From Clostridium nigeriense (lineage in GTDB: Bacteria > Bacillota > Clostridia > Clostridiales > Clostridiaceae), in the NCBI RefSeq assembly GCF_900086595.1, contig NZ_LT575472.1:2305685-2369684 (forward strand): 64,000 nucleotides of DNA, written 5' to 3'. The notes below the pieces were generated by a model. That model was not told the DNA's origin. It was given only the letters and a program-made list of their open reading frames with translations, and did no database searches. Position numbers and translations under genes: made by a program. Shown here piece by piece: positions 1-8,325 of the stretch (the first letter of the stretch is position 1; the number at the start of each line of letters is the position of its first letter).

Positions 1-39
1 TATTACTTCTTCATCTTTTTTTATCGAATTATTCTCCAA
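1..39 (-). CDS. N-terminal end of probable partner ABC half-exporter (partial)
   Basis: Thirteen codons are visible before the window edge, starting at a TTG (39..37) and reading roughly MENNSIKKDEEVI. An AGGAGG lying inside the last codons of the upstream ABC gene sits 9 bases before this TTG. The position right after an ABC half-transporter that carries the degenerate (Asp) Walker B suggests this is the catalytically complete partner of a heterodimeric exporter. That assignment is inference, because no conserved domain is inside the window. Confidence 0.5.
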   Translation of the reverse strand, partial: MENNSIKKDEEVI

Positions 40-40
40 A

Positions 41-1777
41 TTAAACTACCTCCTCTACTATTTCATTAAAATCTTTAAATTGACTACAATAAATATCAAA
101 ATACTTGCCTTTAAGCTTTAGTAATTCTTCATGAGTTCCTTTTTCTCTTATTTCTCCATTTTCTAAATATAATATTATATCAGCATTTTTTACAGCTGAA
201 ATTCTATGAGCAATAATAAATGTTGTACTTTTCACATCTCTTGTTAAAAGATTTTTTAATAATTTGTGCTCTGTTTCCATATCTAAAGCAGATGTAGAAT
301 CATCTAATATTAATATTTTTGATTTCCTTACTAAAGCTCTAGTAATTGATATTCTTTGTTTTTGTCCTCCTGATAGCCCCATACCCCTTTCTCCTATTTC
401 TGTATTTAATCCATCTTCTAATTCTTCTATAAAATCTAATGCACATGCTAATGAAGCTGCTTCTCTAACTTCCTCATAATCTGCATTTTCATTACTAAAT
501 TTTATATTGTTTATTATTGAATCTGAAAATAGAAAGGTGTCTTGAGGCACAATAGACATATTTTTTCTTAAAAAGTCTAAATCATAATCTTTTATGTCTA
601 CATTATCTATCTTTATACTACCATCAGTTACATCATAATATCTTCCTATTAAATTAATTAATGTTGATTTACCTGAACCTGTAGTTCCCATTATTGCAAC
701 AGTACTGCCAGCCTTAATATCTAAATTAATATTTTCCAAAACATATTCATCCTTATATTTAAAACTAACATTATTAAAGGATATATCCCCTTTTATAGAA
801 TCACTTTTATAGCTTTCTCTTTTACTTTTAATTTCAGGTTCTCTATCCATTATTTCAAATATTTTTTTAGCTGAAGCATTATTTCTTGAAAGCAAATCTA
901 TTAATTCACCTAACATTCTCATTGGCCATATTAAATTCCAAATATATCCACCAAAGGCTACTAAAACACCAATGGTAATTTCATTTTTCATAACGAGAAA
1001 TCCACCTAAAACTATCATTATAACTAATGATATGTTTGTTAAAAATTCTATTGGTGGAAAATAGTCACCAATTATTTTTGCTTGCTTCATATTTAAATCA
1101 TAATAAGTTCTATTCATTTTTAAAAATTTATTTATTTCATATTTTTCTCTTGAAAATGCCTTTACTAGTCTTACTCCTGCTATATTTTCTTGAGCCGTAG
1201 TATTTATTTTAGCTGTTTGATCACTTATTTCTTCATAGGATTTTACAAATTTACTTTCTAATTTTATCGCTATAAATCCTATTGGAATCATTATAATAAA
1301 ACAAGCAATAGCTAACTCAAAATTTAGTTTAAATAGAATAACTGTAGAAACTACAAAATATATTATATTTTCTATAAATAATCTAAGCCCAAATCCTATT
1401 GTTTGCCATATATTCTCAGCATCTTCTCCTATTCTAGACATAAGTTCCCCAGTATTCATATCATCAAAATATTTAAATTCTAGTTTTTGAATATGGTTAA
1501 AAAGATCATTTTTAATATCTTGGTGTACTTTTACACTTAAAATATCATAAAGAAACTCTTTTCCATATCCAAGAATTGCTTTTATTACTGTAATAATTAA
1601 AATACCAATTAAAACCTTAATTATTATACTGTCATTGCCTGCCATAACTCCCTCATCTACAAATATTTGTTGTAAATAAGGCATAAATAAGTCAACCCCA
1701 ATTACTATAAGCATGGACAATGTTCCAAGTATCAGCAACCCTTTATATTTTGAAACATATTTAAGTATTCTAGTCAT
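41..1777 (-). CDS. ABC exporter half-transporter (TMD-NBD), degenerate-site subunit
   Basis: This 578-residue protein has a six-helix type-IV exporter membrane domain (about residues 1-310) followed by a nucleotide-binding domain. The Walker A GTTGSGKST is at about 364, the signature LSGGQ at about 468, and Walker B ILILDD at about 488. The residue after the Walker B Asp is Asp instead of the catalytic Glu, which is typical of one half of heterodimeric exporters of the BmrCD/TM287-288 kind. The start has a GGGGG ribosome site. A next gene begins 2 bases past its stop, so it is the first subunit of a pair. Upstream lie a consensus promoter, a 35-codon leader ORF and two tandem terminators, which points to attenuation. 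The family moves drugs or lipids out of the cell; the substrate is unknown. Confidence 0.9.
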   Translation of the reverse strand: MTRILKYVSKYKGLLILGTLSMLIVIGVDLFMPYLQQIFVDEGVMAGNDSIIIKVLIGILIITVIKAILGYGKEFLYDILSVKVHQDIKNDLFNHIQKLEFKYFDDMNTGELMSRIGEDAENIWQTIGFGLRLFIENIIYFVVSTVILFKLNFELAIACFIIMIPIGFIAIKLESKFVKSYEEISDQTAKINTTAQENIAGVRLVKAFSREKYEINKFLKMNRTYYDLNMKQAKIIGDYFPPIEFLTNISLVIMIVLGGFLVMKNEITIGVLVAFGGYIWNLIWPMRMLGELIDLLSRNNASAKKIFEIMDREPEIKSKRESYKSDSIKGDISFNNVSFKYKDEYVLENINLDIKAGSTVAIMGTTGSGKSTLINLIGRYYDVTDGSIKIDNVDIKDYDLDFLRKNMSIVPQDTFLFSDSIINNIKFSNENADYEEVREAASLACALDFIEELEDGLNTEIGERGMGLSGGQKQRISITRALVRKSKILILDDSTSALDMETEHKLLKNLLTRDVKSTTFIIAHRISAVKNADIILYLENGEIREKGTHEELLKLKGKYFDIYCSQFKDFNEIVEEVV

Positions 1778-1852
1778 AAATTTTCCCCCTTAAGTTATAA
1801 ATAATTTTGTTTTTTGCTTATTTTTTACTCATCCTTCTCTCCCTTTCATAAA

Positions 1853-1880
1853 AGAAAAAAGGCCAAAGTTATCCTTAGCC
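1853..1880 (-). terminator. Second tandem leader terminator upstream of ABC exporter
   Basis: On the minus strand GGCTAAGG and CTTTGGCC form an 8-bp stem with a 4-base loop, followed by six T. It lies in the 5' leader of the ABC gene, so it can only act as an attenuator, not as the end of that gene. Its arms resemble those of the first hairpin (1907-1928), so cross-pairing as an antiterminator is possible. Confidence 0.75.
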
Positions 1881-1893
1881 TTTTATCCTTAAT

Positions 1894-1928
1894 AAAAAAA
1901 TAAAAAGCCAAGGTTAATAACCCTTGGC
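1894..1928 (-). terminator. First tandem leader terminator upstream of ABC exporter
   Basis: GCCAAGG and CCTTGGC (1928-1907, minus strand) pair perfectly around an 8-base loop and are followed by a T-rich tail (1906-1894). The hairpin sits between the leader ORF and the ABC gene. It is a strong intrinsic terminator inside a leader, consistent with ribosome-mediated attenuation. Confidence 0.8.
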
Positions 1929-2012
1929 CCTAATTATCTTTATATAAATTCAAAGTTATATCCTATAAATTTAAAGGATATATAATTTTATAAAGTATAT
2001 TTGCATAAATTT

Positions 2013-2120
2013 TTAGCATTTAAATTTATACAATGAGATAGGATTACTAATATTTTCAATATTATATTTATTTTTATTATCTTTAACTAACATTTCTTGA
2101 TTAAATATAATGTTTAACAT
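2013..2120 (-). CDS. Putative 35-aa leader peptide of ABC exporter operon
   Basis: An ATG at 2120 follows AAAAGGAGGTAG with good spacing and opens a 35-codon frame that begins MLNIIFNQEM and ends YKFKC. It starts about 30 bases from the predicted transcription start of a consensus promoter. Two terminators follow, then the ABC gene. The arrangement matches bmrB-bmrC-bmrD of Bacillus subtilis, where translation of a small leader ORF controls read-through into an ABC exporter. A related frame with the same kind of promoter and ribosome site exists at 47471-47560. I infer a regulatory role; the peptide itself has no recognised domain. Confidence 0.6.
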   Translation of the reverse strand: MLNIIFNQEMLVKDNKNKYNIENISNPISLYKFKC

Positions 2121-2155
2121 GTTCCTACCTCCTTTTCTTACTTTATTCTTTTACC

Positions 2156-2184
2156 AGTATATTCCTATGAACAAATTTTGTCAA
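2156..2184 (-). promoter_or_regulatory. Consensus sigma-A promoter of the ABC leader transcript
   Basis: On the minus strand TTGACA (2184-2179) is separated by exactly 17 bases from TATACT (2161-2156). It is one of the best promoter matches in the window and lies just upstream of the leader ORF. Confidence 0.8.
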
Positions 2185-2223
2185 TATACTTTTTGTTATT
2201 TTAATACTTTTTTTCAATTAAAT

Positions 2224-3861
2224 TTAAGCTACTATTGATTCTGCATTCTTTATAGCTTGATCTGCACTCCAAAATATATTACTACTTCCTAATTTTTCTT
2301 CAAAATCAGCTTTATCAAGTAAGTCTTTTACTTGCTGTTGTAATCCACATAGCATAATTTCACAATTTCTAATTCTAACTTCTTCAATTACTTCTGTTAA
2401 TGCTTGCAATGCTGAAGTATCAATTAAAGGAACCCCTCTCATTGATAGTATTATTACCTTCGCATCTTTTATAGATAAAACTTCATTTTTAAATTTCTCT
2501 GCTGTTGCAAAAAATAATGGTCCTGTAAAATAAACAACTTTAATATTGTTTAAGTTTTTCCCTTTAAATTCTTCCTTATCAAGTTTACTTTCATCTACTT
2601 CACTTATGGAAATATCCATGTTAGAAATTTTAACTATAAATAATAGACTTGAGAAAATTACCCCTATTAATATAGCTTGTGTCAAATCTAAGGCTATTGT
2701 TGCTAACATAGTTATTAAAAACTTAGATATAGACCCCTTAAACCTTTTAGAAAATATATACTTTATATTTTCCCATTCATTCATTCTCCAGGCAGTTACC
2801 ATTAATACTCCCGCTAATGATGAAAGCGGTACATTTGACATTAATGGAGATAATAAAAATATTGATAACATTAAGAATATAGCATGTAACATGCTTACTA
2901 GTCTTGTTTTTGCTCCAGATTTTATTGCTACACTTGTTCTTGCAATAGCTGCAGTTGCTGGAACTCCTCCAAAGAATGGAATAATAAAGTTTCCTACTCC
3001 TTGTGCTATTAATTCTCTATTAGCATCAAAGGATTCCCCCTTCATCTTCTTTCCAACTTCACCGCATAATAAACTTTCTATCATTGCTAATGCAGCTATA
3101 CTAATAGCTGGAACTAAAACACTTTTTATAATATCTATATTTATAGAATTTATACTAAGCCTATCATCTAAAATTAACTTTTGTGGTATATCACCAATAA
3201 CATCTAATGGTAATTTAAAAATCATATTTATAATAAGTGCAACTATTAAACCTATAAGTGATGCTGGTACTATATTATTAAGCTTCTTAGGCCATAGGAT
3301 CATAATAAAAACTACTAATAGCCCTATTCCAAGAGCATACCAATTTACGCTTAATGGTGTACTAAAAAAGTTTATTACCTTTATTGCTGCTGACTCAGCT
3401 GATTTTGTTGATACTCCAAAAAAGTTATCTAATTGCCCTATAGCTATTATTAAAGCTATTCCAGATGTAAAACCTGTAATAACTGGTGTTGGTATGTAAG
3501 AAACTACTTTACCTAACTTAAAAATTCCTGCAATTATAAGTATTAATCCAGCTAATGCTCCAGCTATCCATACACCTTCTAATCCATACCTTTGAAATAA
3601 AGCCACTAAAATTGCACTCATAGCACCTGTTGGTCCTGAAATTTGAAAAGATCCCCCTGATAATGCACCTATTACTAGACCTGATATTATAGCTGTAATT
3701 AATCCAGCTGCTGCAGTAGCTCCTGAACTTACTCCAAAAGCTAATGCTAATGGTAAAGCTACAGCTGTCACTGTAATTCCTGCCATTAAATCTTGCTTAA
3801 AACTTAGCAAATTATACCCATTAAACTCATTTTTAATGTCTTTTATAAAGCTATTTAGCAT
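2224..3861 (-). CDS. SulP family anion transporter with STAS domain
   Basis: A 545-residue membrane protein with the SulP (SLC26-like) transport core over about the first 400 residues, including the N-terminal stretch PTGAMSAI, and a cytosolic C-terminal STAS domain (VIILSMRGVPLIDTSALQAL). SulP proteins carry sulfate, bicarbonate or other anions, and the substrate cannot be told from sequence. I chose the ATG at 3861 because AAAGGGG lies 9 bases before it; the in-frame ATG at 3870 directly abuts that GGGG. The gene stands alone, with a palindrome about 50 bases upstream as a possible operator. Confidence 0.85.
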   Translation of the reverse strand: MLNSFIKDIKNEFNGYNLLSFKQDLMAGITVTAVALPLALAFGVSSGATAAAGLITAIISGLVIGALSGGSFQISGPTGAMSAILVALFQRYGLEGVWIAGALAGLILIIAGIFKLGKVVSYIPTPVITGFTSGIALIIAIGQLDNFFGVSTKSAESAAIKVINFFSTPLSVNWYALGIGLLVVFIMILWPKKLNNIVPASLIGLIVALIINMIFKLPLDVIGDIPQKLILDDRLSINSINIDIIKSVLVPAISIAALAMIESLLCGEVGKKMKGESFDANRELIAQGVGNFIIPFFGGVPATAAIARTSVAIKSGAKTRLVSMLHAIFLMLSIFLLSPLMSNVPLSSLAGVLMVTAWRMNEWENIKYIFSKRFKGSISKFLITMLATIALDLTQAILIGVIFSSLLFIVKISNMDISISEVDESKLDKEEFKGKNLNNIKVVYFTGPLFFATAEKFKNEVLSIKDAKVIILSMRGVPLIDTSALQALTEVIEEVRIRNCEIMLCGLQQQVKDLLDKADFEEKLGSSNIFWSADQAIKNAESIVA

Positions 3862-3907
3862 TATATTCATCCCCTTTTTATGATTTAATTATGAGTTTGT
3901 CTTTGTA

Positions 3908-3927
3908 TAAAAATGCGAGCATTTTTA
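3908..3927. promoter_or_regulatory. Perfect palindrome upstream of SulP gene
   Basis: TAAAAATGC and GCATTTTTA form a perfect 9-bp inverted repeat around a GA centre. It lies between the predicted promoter area and the SulP start. A repressor or activator operator is the most likely reading; a short terminator-like hairpin is the alternative. Confidence 0.45.
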
Positions 3928-4010
3928 TTACATTATCTATTATAGCAAGATAAGGTAAATTTGTAATTGTATATAAGAAATTTTTCTTTATTCCAATAAA
4001 AATGAACATA

Positions 4011-4049
4011 AACAATTAAAGAGCTGTTTACATCAGCTCTTTAATTGTT
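4011..4049 (-). terminator. Terminator of uvsE
   Basis: A 16-bp perfect stem (arms 4011-4026 and 4034-4049) with a 7-base loop lies just past the uvsE stop. The T-tail on the minus strand is short, but stem strength and position support termination. Confidence 0.7.
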
Positions 4050-4057
4050 AATTGTAT

Positions 4058-5035
4058 TTATTTTACTAGTATTGTTGTTTTATCAATCCACTTGTATCTA
4101 GGCTCAAGCTCTATTATATCTTGAGTAAGTTTAAATAAAGCTATATCCTTTTCTTTACATTCTAGCATTATATCTATATCCCTATTAAACTCTTTTAAGA
4201 CTTCTATAAATTTTATAAAATCTACAGGATTTATAAAATCCGAATGTTTTTTATCAATTTTATTAATTAAACTTATATCCTTAGGTGATGAAAAATGCAT
4301 TTTAGGGGGTAGACTTTCTTTATCCCAAGTATTTATTATATCATCTAACATCTCTCTAATATCTTCTCCATTATTATTACAATTATGATGATGTATGTCT
4401 AAGACCATAGGTACATTAAGTTTCTTACACAACATTAAGGTTTCCTTTGCTGTATATGTTTTATCATCATTTTCAATAATAATCTTTTCTTTTATACTTT
4501 TGGGAAATCTATTAAAATTCATAATAAATCTCTTTAGAGCTCCTTCCTTTCCCCCGGTCGCACCACCTACATGAATTACCATTTTTCCATCTTTATAATC
4601 CATATCTTCGAACCATTCTGCTTGCCTATTCAAATTAATAAGAGTATTTTCTACCACCTTAGGATTATTACTATTAATAACATTAAATTCATCTGGGTGA
4701 GTATCAACTCTCATATTAGATTCTTTAATTATTTTTCCTATGTATTGAAAATCCTTTTTTAATATTTCTCTATGTCCCCAGTATCCAACTTCAGGATGAG
4801 TAACTAAAGGAATTAATGCTGATGTTATTCTATAAAAATGTATATCATTTTCTATATTAAATTTTAATATTTCTTCAAGTGCTACTAAGTTTGATAAAGC
4901 AACTGTCTTTAATTTTTCTAATTTTTTTTCTTCAGATATTATTTTTTTATAATTAGCAAAAGTAATAGTACTAGAACTTGTTACTTTTTTTCCTAATGTA
5001 TTTGATATAGCAACATATCCAAGTCTTATTTTCAT
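4058..5035 (-). CDS. uvsE: UV DNA damage endonuclease UvsE/UVDE
   Basis: A 325-residue protein of the UvdE/UvsE TIM-barrel endonuclease family. It begins MKIRLGYVAISNTLGKK and contains the family signatures VDTHPDEF, MVIHVGG, IIIENDDK and VLDIHHHNCN, which supply metal-binding His, Glu and Asp residues. The family cuts 5' of UV photoproducts and other lesions in alternative excision repair, and such enzymes are common in spore-formers. The ATG follows AGGAG. It has its own promoter and terminator. Confidence 0.92.
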   Translation of the reverse strand: MKIRLGYVAISNTLGKKVTSSSTITFANYKKIISEEKKLEKLKTVALSNLVALEEILKFNIENDIHFYRITSALIPLVTHPEVGYWGHREILKKDFQYIGKIIKESNMRVDTHPDEFNVINSNNPKVVENTLINLNRQAEWFEDMDYKDGKMVIHVGGATGGKEGALKRFIMNFNRFPKSIKEKIIIENDDKTYTAKETLMLCKKLNVPMVLDIHHHNCNNNGEDIREMLDDIINTWDKESLPPKMHFSSPKDISLINKIDKKHSDFINPVDFIKFIEVLKEFNRDIDIMLECKEKDIALFKLTQDIIELEPRYKWIDKTTILVK

Positions 5036-5068
5036 ATATATTCTCCTATCAAAGAGTTATTTAAGAGT

Positions 5069-5096
5069 ATTATATCCTAATAATTTTATATGTAAA
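5069..5096 (-). promoter_or_regulatory. uvsE promoter
   Basis: On the minus strand TTTACA (5096-5091) and TATAAT (5074-5069) are 16 bases apart, about 34 bases before the uvsE start codon. Confidence 0.65.
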
Positions 5097-5114
5097 CATA
5101 AGTTTTTAAACATG

Positions 5115-5188
5115 AAAAAAAGACCCCTAGGCTGGAGAGAGGTCGTTAATAATTTGTATATCAAATTTTAACAAAAGGGTCTTTTTTT
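5115..5188. terminator. Long bidirectional terminator with alternative arms
   Basis: AAAAAAAGACCC (5115-5126) is perfectly complementary to GGGTCTTTTTTT (5177-5188), so either strand ends in a T run. On the minus strand it closes the symporter/carbamate-kinase operon. A third arm (GGTC at 5141-5144) can pair with the GACC of 5122-5125 in competition with the long stem. The 50-base internal part is less AT-rich than its surroundings. Confidence 0.7.
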
Positions 5189-5238
5189 CTAAATATTTTT
5201 ATTAAAAATAAATTTTAGCTATTTATATAAAATTACTT

Positions 5239-6459
5239 TTACCTATATACACTATAATCTATATCATTACTTCCCTTGGCTACTATTAATGCTGTCAAAG
5301 TGTCTGAATCAACATTTAAAATTGTTCTTAGCATTCCTACAAACCATTCAACTCCTGCAAATATAGCTACAGCTTCTAGTGGAAGTCCTAGTTGAGGAAC
5401 TATTATAGCTAATGATATTAGCCCAGCTCCTGGAACTACTGCATTTGCTAAGGATATTAAAGTAGCTAATATAGCTATGTATGCATATTGTGATGGAGAG
5501 TAAGTTATGTTATAGATTTGTGATATCGTAATAATTGTAAATGCCATATGCATTGCTGAACCATTGCTATTTAGTGACATTCCCAAAGGTAAAACTAATT
5601 TATTAACATTTTCACTTATTCCTAATTTTTCTTTTGCGTCCTTCATTTCTGTAGGCAAAGTTACAGCAGATGATGTAGTGGCTAAAGCCATTACTGATAT
5701 TCCAAACATACCTTTAATTAAACTTATTAAATTTATTTTGCAATAGCTTGCACTTATAACAAAAAATATTAGTAAATATATTAAAGTTGCTAAAGCATAA
5801 ATTAATATATATTTAGAAAGTGGAATAACTACATCTATACCATTTTGCCCAATTGTAGAAGTTATTAAAGAAAATATTCCTATAGGAGCAATCTTCATTA
5901 TTAATGAAATCATTTTCAATATAACGTTGTTGAACTCTGAAATTATAGAAATTAATTTACTTTCTGTATTTTCACTTCTATAAAAACTCAAAGCTAGTCC
6001 AAATAATATTGCAAAAATTATAACTTGAACAATAACTCCATCTGACATTGATTTTACTATATTACTTGAAAAGAAACCTAGAAATAACTCAGATATTGTT
6101 CCTATTTTAGCATCCTTAAAGGCATCAATATTACTTATAGAACTTATTTTCAATCCCATTCCTGGCTTAAAAATAAATGCAAAGATTATTCCTACTATGG
6201 CTGCTAAAACTGATGTTGCAAAAAATATAGAAATTACTTTTATACCTTGTTTGCCTAATTCTTTTGGATTTAAGTTTCCAACTGCTTCTATAATTTGTCC
6301 CATTACTAAGAATATAATTGACATTTGTATAAGCCTTAAAAAAACATCCCCCAATATCTTTATTCCTTCTACTTTTTCTCTTCCTATGGTACCAACTATT
6401 ACCCCAAGTATCATAGCAATCATTATTTTATATGTCATATTTAATTTTTTTAATTTCAT
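5239..6459 (-). CDS. Dicarboxylate/amino acid:cation symporter (DAACS family)
   Basis: This 406-residue polytopic protein has the family core: the serine-rich loop TTSSAVTLP (HP1), the N-S-N-G-S-A motif in SLNSNGSAMHMAF (TM7), and the C-terminal VPGAGL and DTLTALIVA regions. Members carry glutamate, aspartate, serine or C4-dicarboxylates with Na+ or H+. It is the last gene of the minus-strand run behind AllFG, AllH and carbamate kinase, with a good AAGGAGGAGC ribosome site 35 bases after the kinase stop. I infer that it imports the anionic substrate (or a counter-ion) of that pathway. Confidence 0.88.
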   Translation of the reverse strand: MKLKKLNMTYKIMIAMILGVIVGTIGREKVEGIKILGDVFLRLIQMSIIFLVMGQIIEAVGNLNPKELGKQGIKVISIFFATSVLAAIVGIIFAFIFKPGMGLKISSISNIDAFKDAKIGTISELFLGFFSSNIVKSMSDGVIVQVIIFAILFGLALSFYRSENTESKLISIISEFNNVILKMISLIMKIAPIGIFSLITSTIGQNGIDVVIPLSKYILIYALATLIYLLIFFVISASYCKINLISLIKGMFGISVMALATTSSAVTLPTEMKDAKEKLGISENVNKLVLPLGMSLNSNGSAMHMAFTIITISQIYNITYSPSQYAYIAILATLISLANAVVPGAGLISLAIIVPQLGLPLEAVAIFAGVEWFVGMLRTILNVDSDTLTALIVAKGSNDIDYSVYR

Positions 6460-6493
6460 AATTGCTCCTCCTTATGAAATTTATATATAAATT

Positions 6494-7435
6494 TTAATCT
6501 CTCGTAATTACTGTACCTTCACCTTTATTAATTTCTCCTAATTTATCAAGAGATGTAATTATTGCTGAACCATTCTTTGAATTTTCAACAAATTCAATAG
6601 CAGCTTCTATTTTAGGTAGCATACTACCCTTAGGGAATTGGCCTTCTTTTATATACTCCCTTAACTTACTTACTGTAACTTTTGTAAGTTTTTCTTGATT
6701 TGGTTTATTAAAGTTAACATATACATTGTCAACACCTGTTAATATAATTAATTCATCTGCATCAACTAATTCTGCTAACTTTTCTGAAGCTAAATCTTTA
6801 TCAATAACAGCTTCTACGCCAATGTATCCATTTTCTTTTTGAACTACTGGAACACCGCCACCACCACATGAAATAATAATATTGTCATTTTCTAATAATT
6901 TAATAATAGATTCATATTCAACGATTCCCATTGGTTTTGGAGATGGAACAACCTTTCTATATCCACGTCCTGAATCTTCTACATAAACACAATTATCTTT
7001 TTCCCTTGCTGCTTCTGCTTCTTCTTTGCTTAAAAAAGGTCCAATTGGCTTAGTAGGATTTTTAAAAGCATCATCATTTTCATCTACAGAAACTTGAGTT
7101 ATTAAAGAAACTGCTTGTCTCTTTATTCCTCTTTTATATAAAGCATTACTCATTTCATTTTGCATCCAGTAACCTATACTTCCTTGAGTCATTGCCACAC
7201 AAGTATCTAAAGGCATAGCTGGATTTTTCTCATCGTTTATTGCTTCTTGTTGTAATAATAAATTTCCTACTTGAGGTCCATTTCCATGAGATATAATTAA
7301 TTCATTTCCCTCTTCAATTAAATTTATAAGTTTTTCACATGTTGATTTTATAGCTGTTCTTTGTCCCTTTTCTGATGGATTATCTGTTAAAATTGCATTT
7401 CCACCAAGGGCAACTACTATTCTCTTTTTGCTCAT
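6494..7435 (-). CDS. Carbamate kinase (AllK/ArcC type)
   Basis: A 313-residue amino acid kinase family protein with [10 protein letters not shown] at the N-terminus, [12 protein letters not shown] near residue 50, and the SPKPMGIVE and CGGGGVPVV motifs. It would convert carbamoyl phosphate and ADP to ATP and carbamate, giving one ATP per substrate. I took the ATG at 7435, which follows AGGAG by 8 bases, over the in-frame GTG at 7444. Its position behind AllFG and AllH matches the ureide-type use of the enzyme (allK/ybcF of E. coli). No arginine deiminase genes are nearby. Confidence 0.93.
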   Translation of the reverse strand: MSKKRIVVALGGNAILTDNPSEKGQRTAIKSTCEKLINLIEEGNELIISHGNGPQVGNLLLQQEAINDEKNPAMPLDTCVAMTQGSIGYWMQNEMSNALYKRGIKRQAVSLITQVSVDENDDAFKNPTKPIGPFLSKEEAEAAREKDNCVYVEDSGRGYRKVVPSPKPMGIVEYESIIKLLENDNIIISCGGGGVPVVQKENGYIGVEAVIDKDLASEKLAELVDADELIILTGVDNVYVNFNKPNQEKLTKVTVSKLREYIKEGQFPKGSMLPKIEAAIEFVENSKNGSAIITSLDKLGEINKGEGTVITRD

Positions 7436-7471
7436 CCTTAACACTCCTACGCTGTTATTTAAAATTAATGT

Positions 7472-8320
7472 TTAGTTTCTTATTAAAAATTCTAATCCTA
7501 GATAAAATCCAAATAAGGTGTCGTTACCTGATGTATGACCAATTTTTTTTATTTTATCTATACCTTCATAAATAATTTTTTTTTCCTTAAAGTTTATCGA
7601 ATATATTAATTCTATAAAATTATAGCTTAAATACCCTTTAGTTAAAGCTTTTAAATAAGCAATACTTATTTCTGTTGTTAATTTTTCATCAACTATAAAT
7701 CTAATGTCTTTAATCCAATTACTAAAACAATTTTCTTCATTAAATGCAAGTAAGGCAATTGTAAAACCTGTTAAAATATCGTCTCCACTTGGAGTTAATC
7801 CTTTACCTCTTCCAGCAAAAAATTTTATTATTTCATTATTTAACTTGGAATTTCTTTTATCAGATTCTATAAGTAAATTTATATATCTATAGCTTTTATC
7901 ATCTAATTCAAGACCAATATTATTTTTAAAATCATAATCTCTTAAAACACCATATAAAACTGTATTTTTAATTTCTCTTCTATTGATTTGTATTCCTGGA
8001 ATTCTTAAATCTACTTTATCTATCTCTTCTAAAGAAATAACTATATTATTATAAGTACTATAAAAAACAAGTTTATTTTCTTTAAAAATAACAATATCAC
8101 CTATATTTACATTTTCCATTATCTTTTGCAACTTATCTCTAAATATATTTATTCCATGAGCAGATAGTGGTGATTGTATATGACTTATATAAATTAATTC
8201 ATCTTCAAATTGAATATTCAATCCATTTTTAAACTTACTATGAACCTTGCCAAGTCTTTTATTTTTTAAGTAGAGAGGAACTAAGTTACTTTGAACCTCT
8301 CTACTATTTTTTAAATTCAT
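7472..8320 (-). CDS. DUF2877 / AllH-like protein, oxamate carbamoyltransferase subunit
   Basis: A 282-residue protein of the DUF2877 (YlbF/AllH) family. The conserved GRGKGLTPSGDDILTGF segment near residue 170 and the GHTSGNDTLFGFYLG segment near the C-terminus both fit the family. Its E. coli homologue is encoded with fdrA (allF) and ylbE (allG), and the three are reported to form an oxamate carbamoyltransferase. It starts 6 bases after the AllFG stop with only a weak ribosome site, so translation is probably coupled. The function here is inferred from the family and operon. Confidence 0.82.
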   Translation of the reverse strand: MNLKNSREVQSNLVPLYLKNKRLGKVHSKFKNGLNIQFEDELIYISHIQSPLSAHGINIFRDKLQKIMENVNIGDIVIFKENKLVFYSTYNNIVISLEEIDKVDLRIPGIQINRREIKNTVLYGVLRDYDFKNNIGLELDDKSYRYINLLIESDKRNSKLNNEIIKFFAGRGKGLTPSGDDILTGFTIALLAFNEENCFSNWIKDIRFIVDEKLTTEISIAYLKALTKGYLSYNFIELIYSINFKEKKIIYEGIDKIKKIGHTSGNDTLFGFYLGLEFLIRN

Positions 8321-8325
8321 TTTTC

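Noticed and set aside
1850..1930. Tandem hairpins considered as a riboswitch aptamer
   Set aside because: No conserved aptamer core is visible. Two simple terminator stems behind a translated ORF fit peptide-dependent attenuation better.
2546..3499. 317-codon plus-strand ORF opposite the SulP gene
   Set aside because: It lies wholly antisense within a clear SulP coding region, has no ribosome site and encodes a low-complexity product typical of antisense frames.
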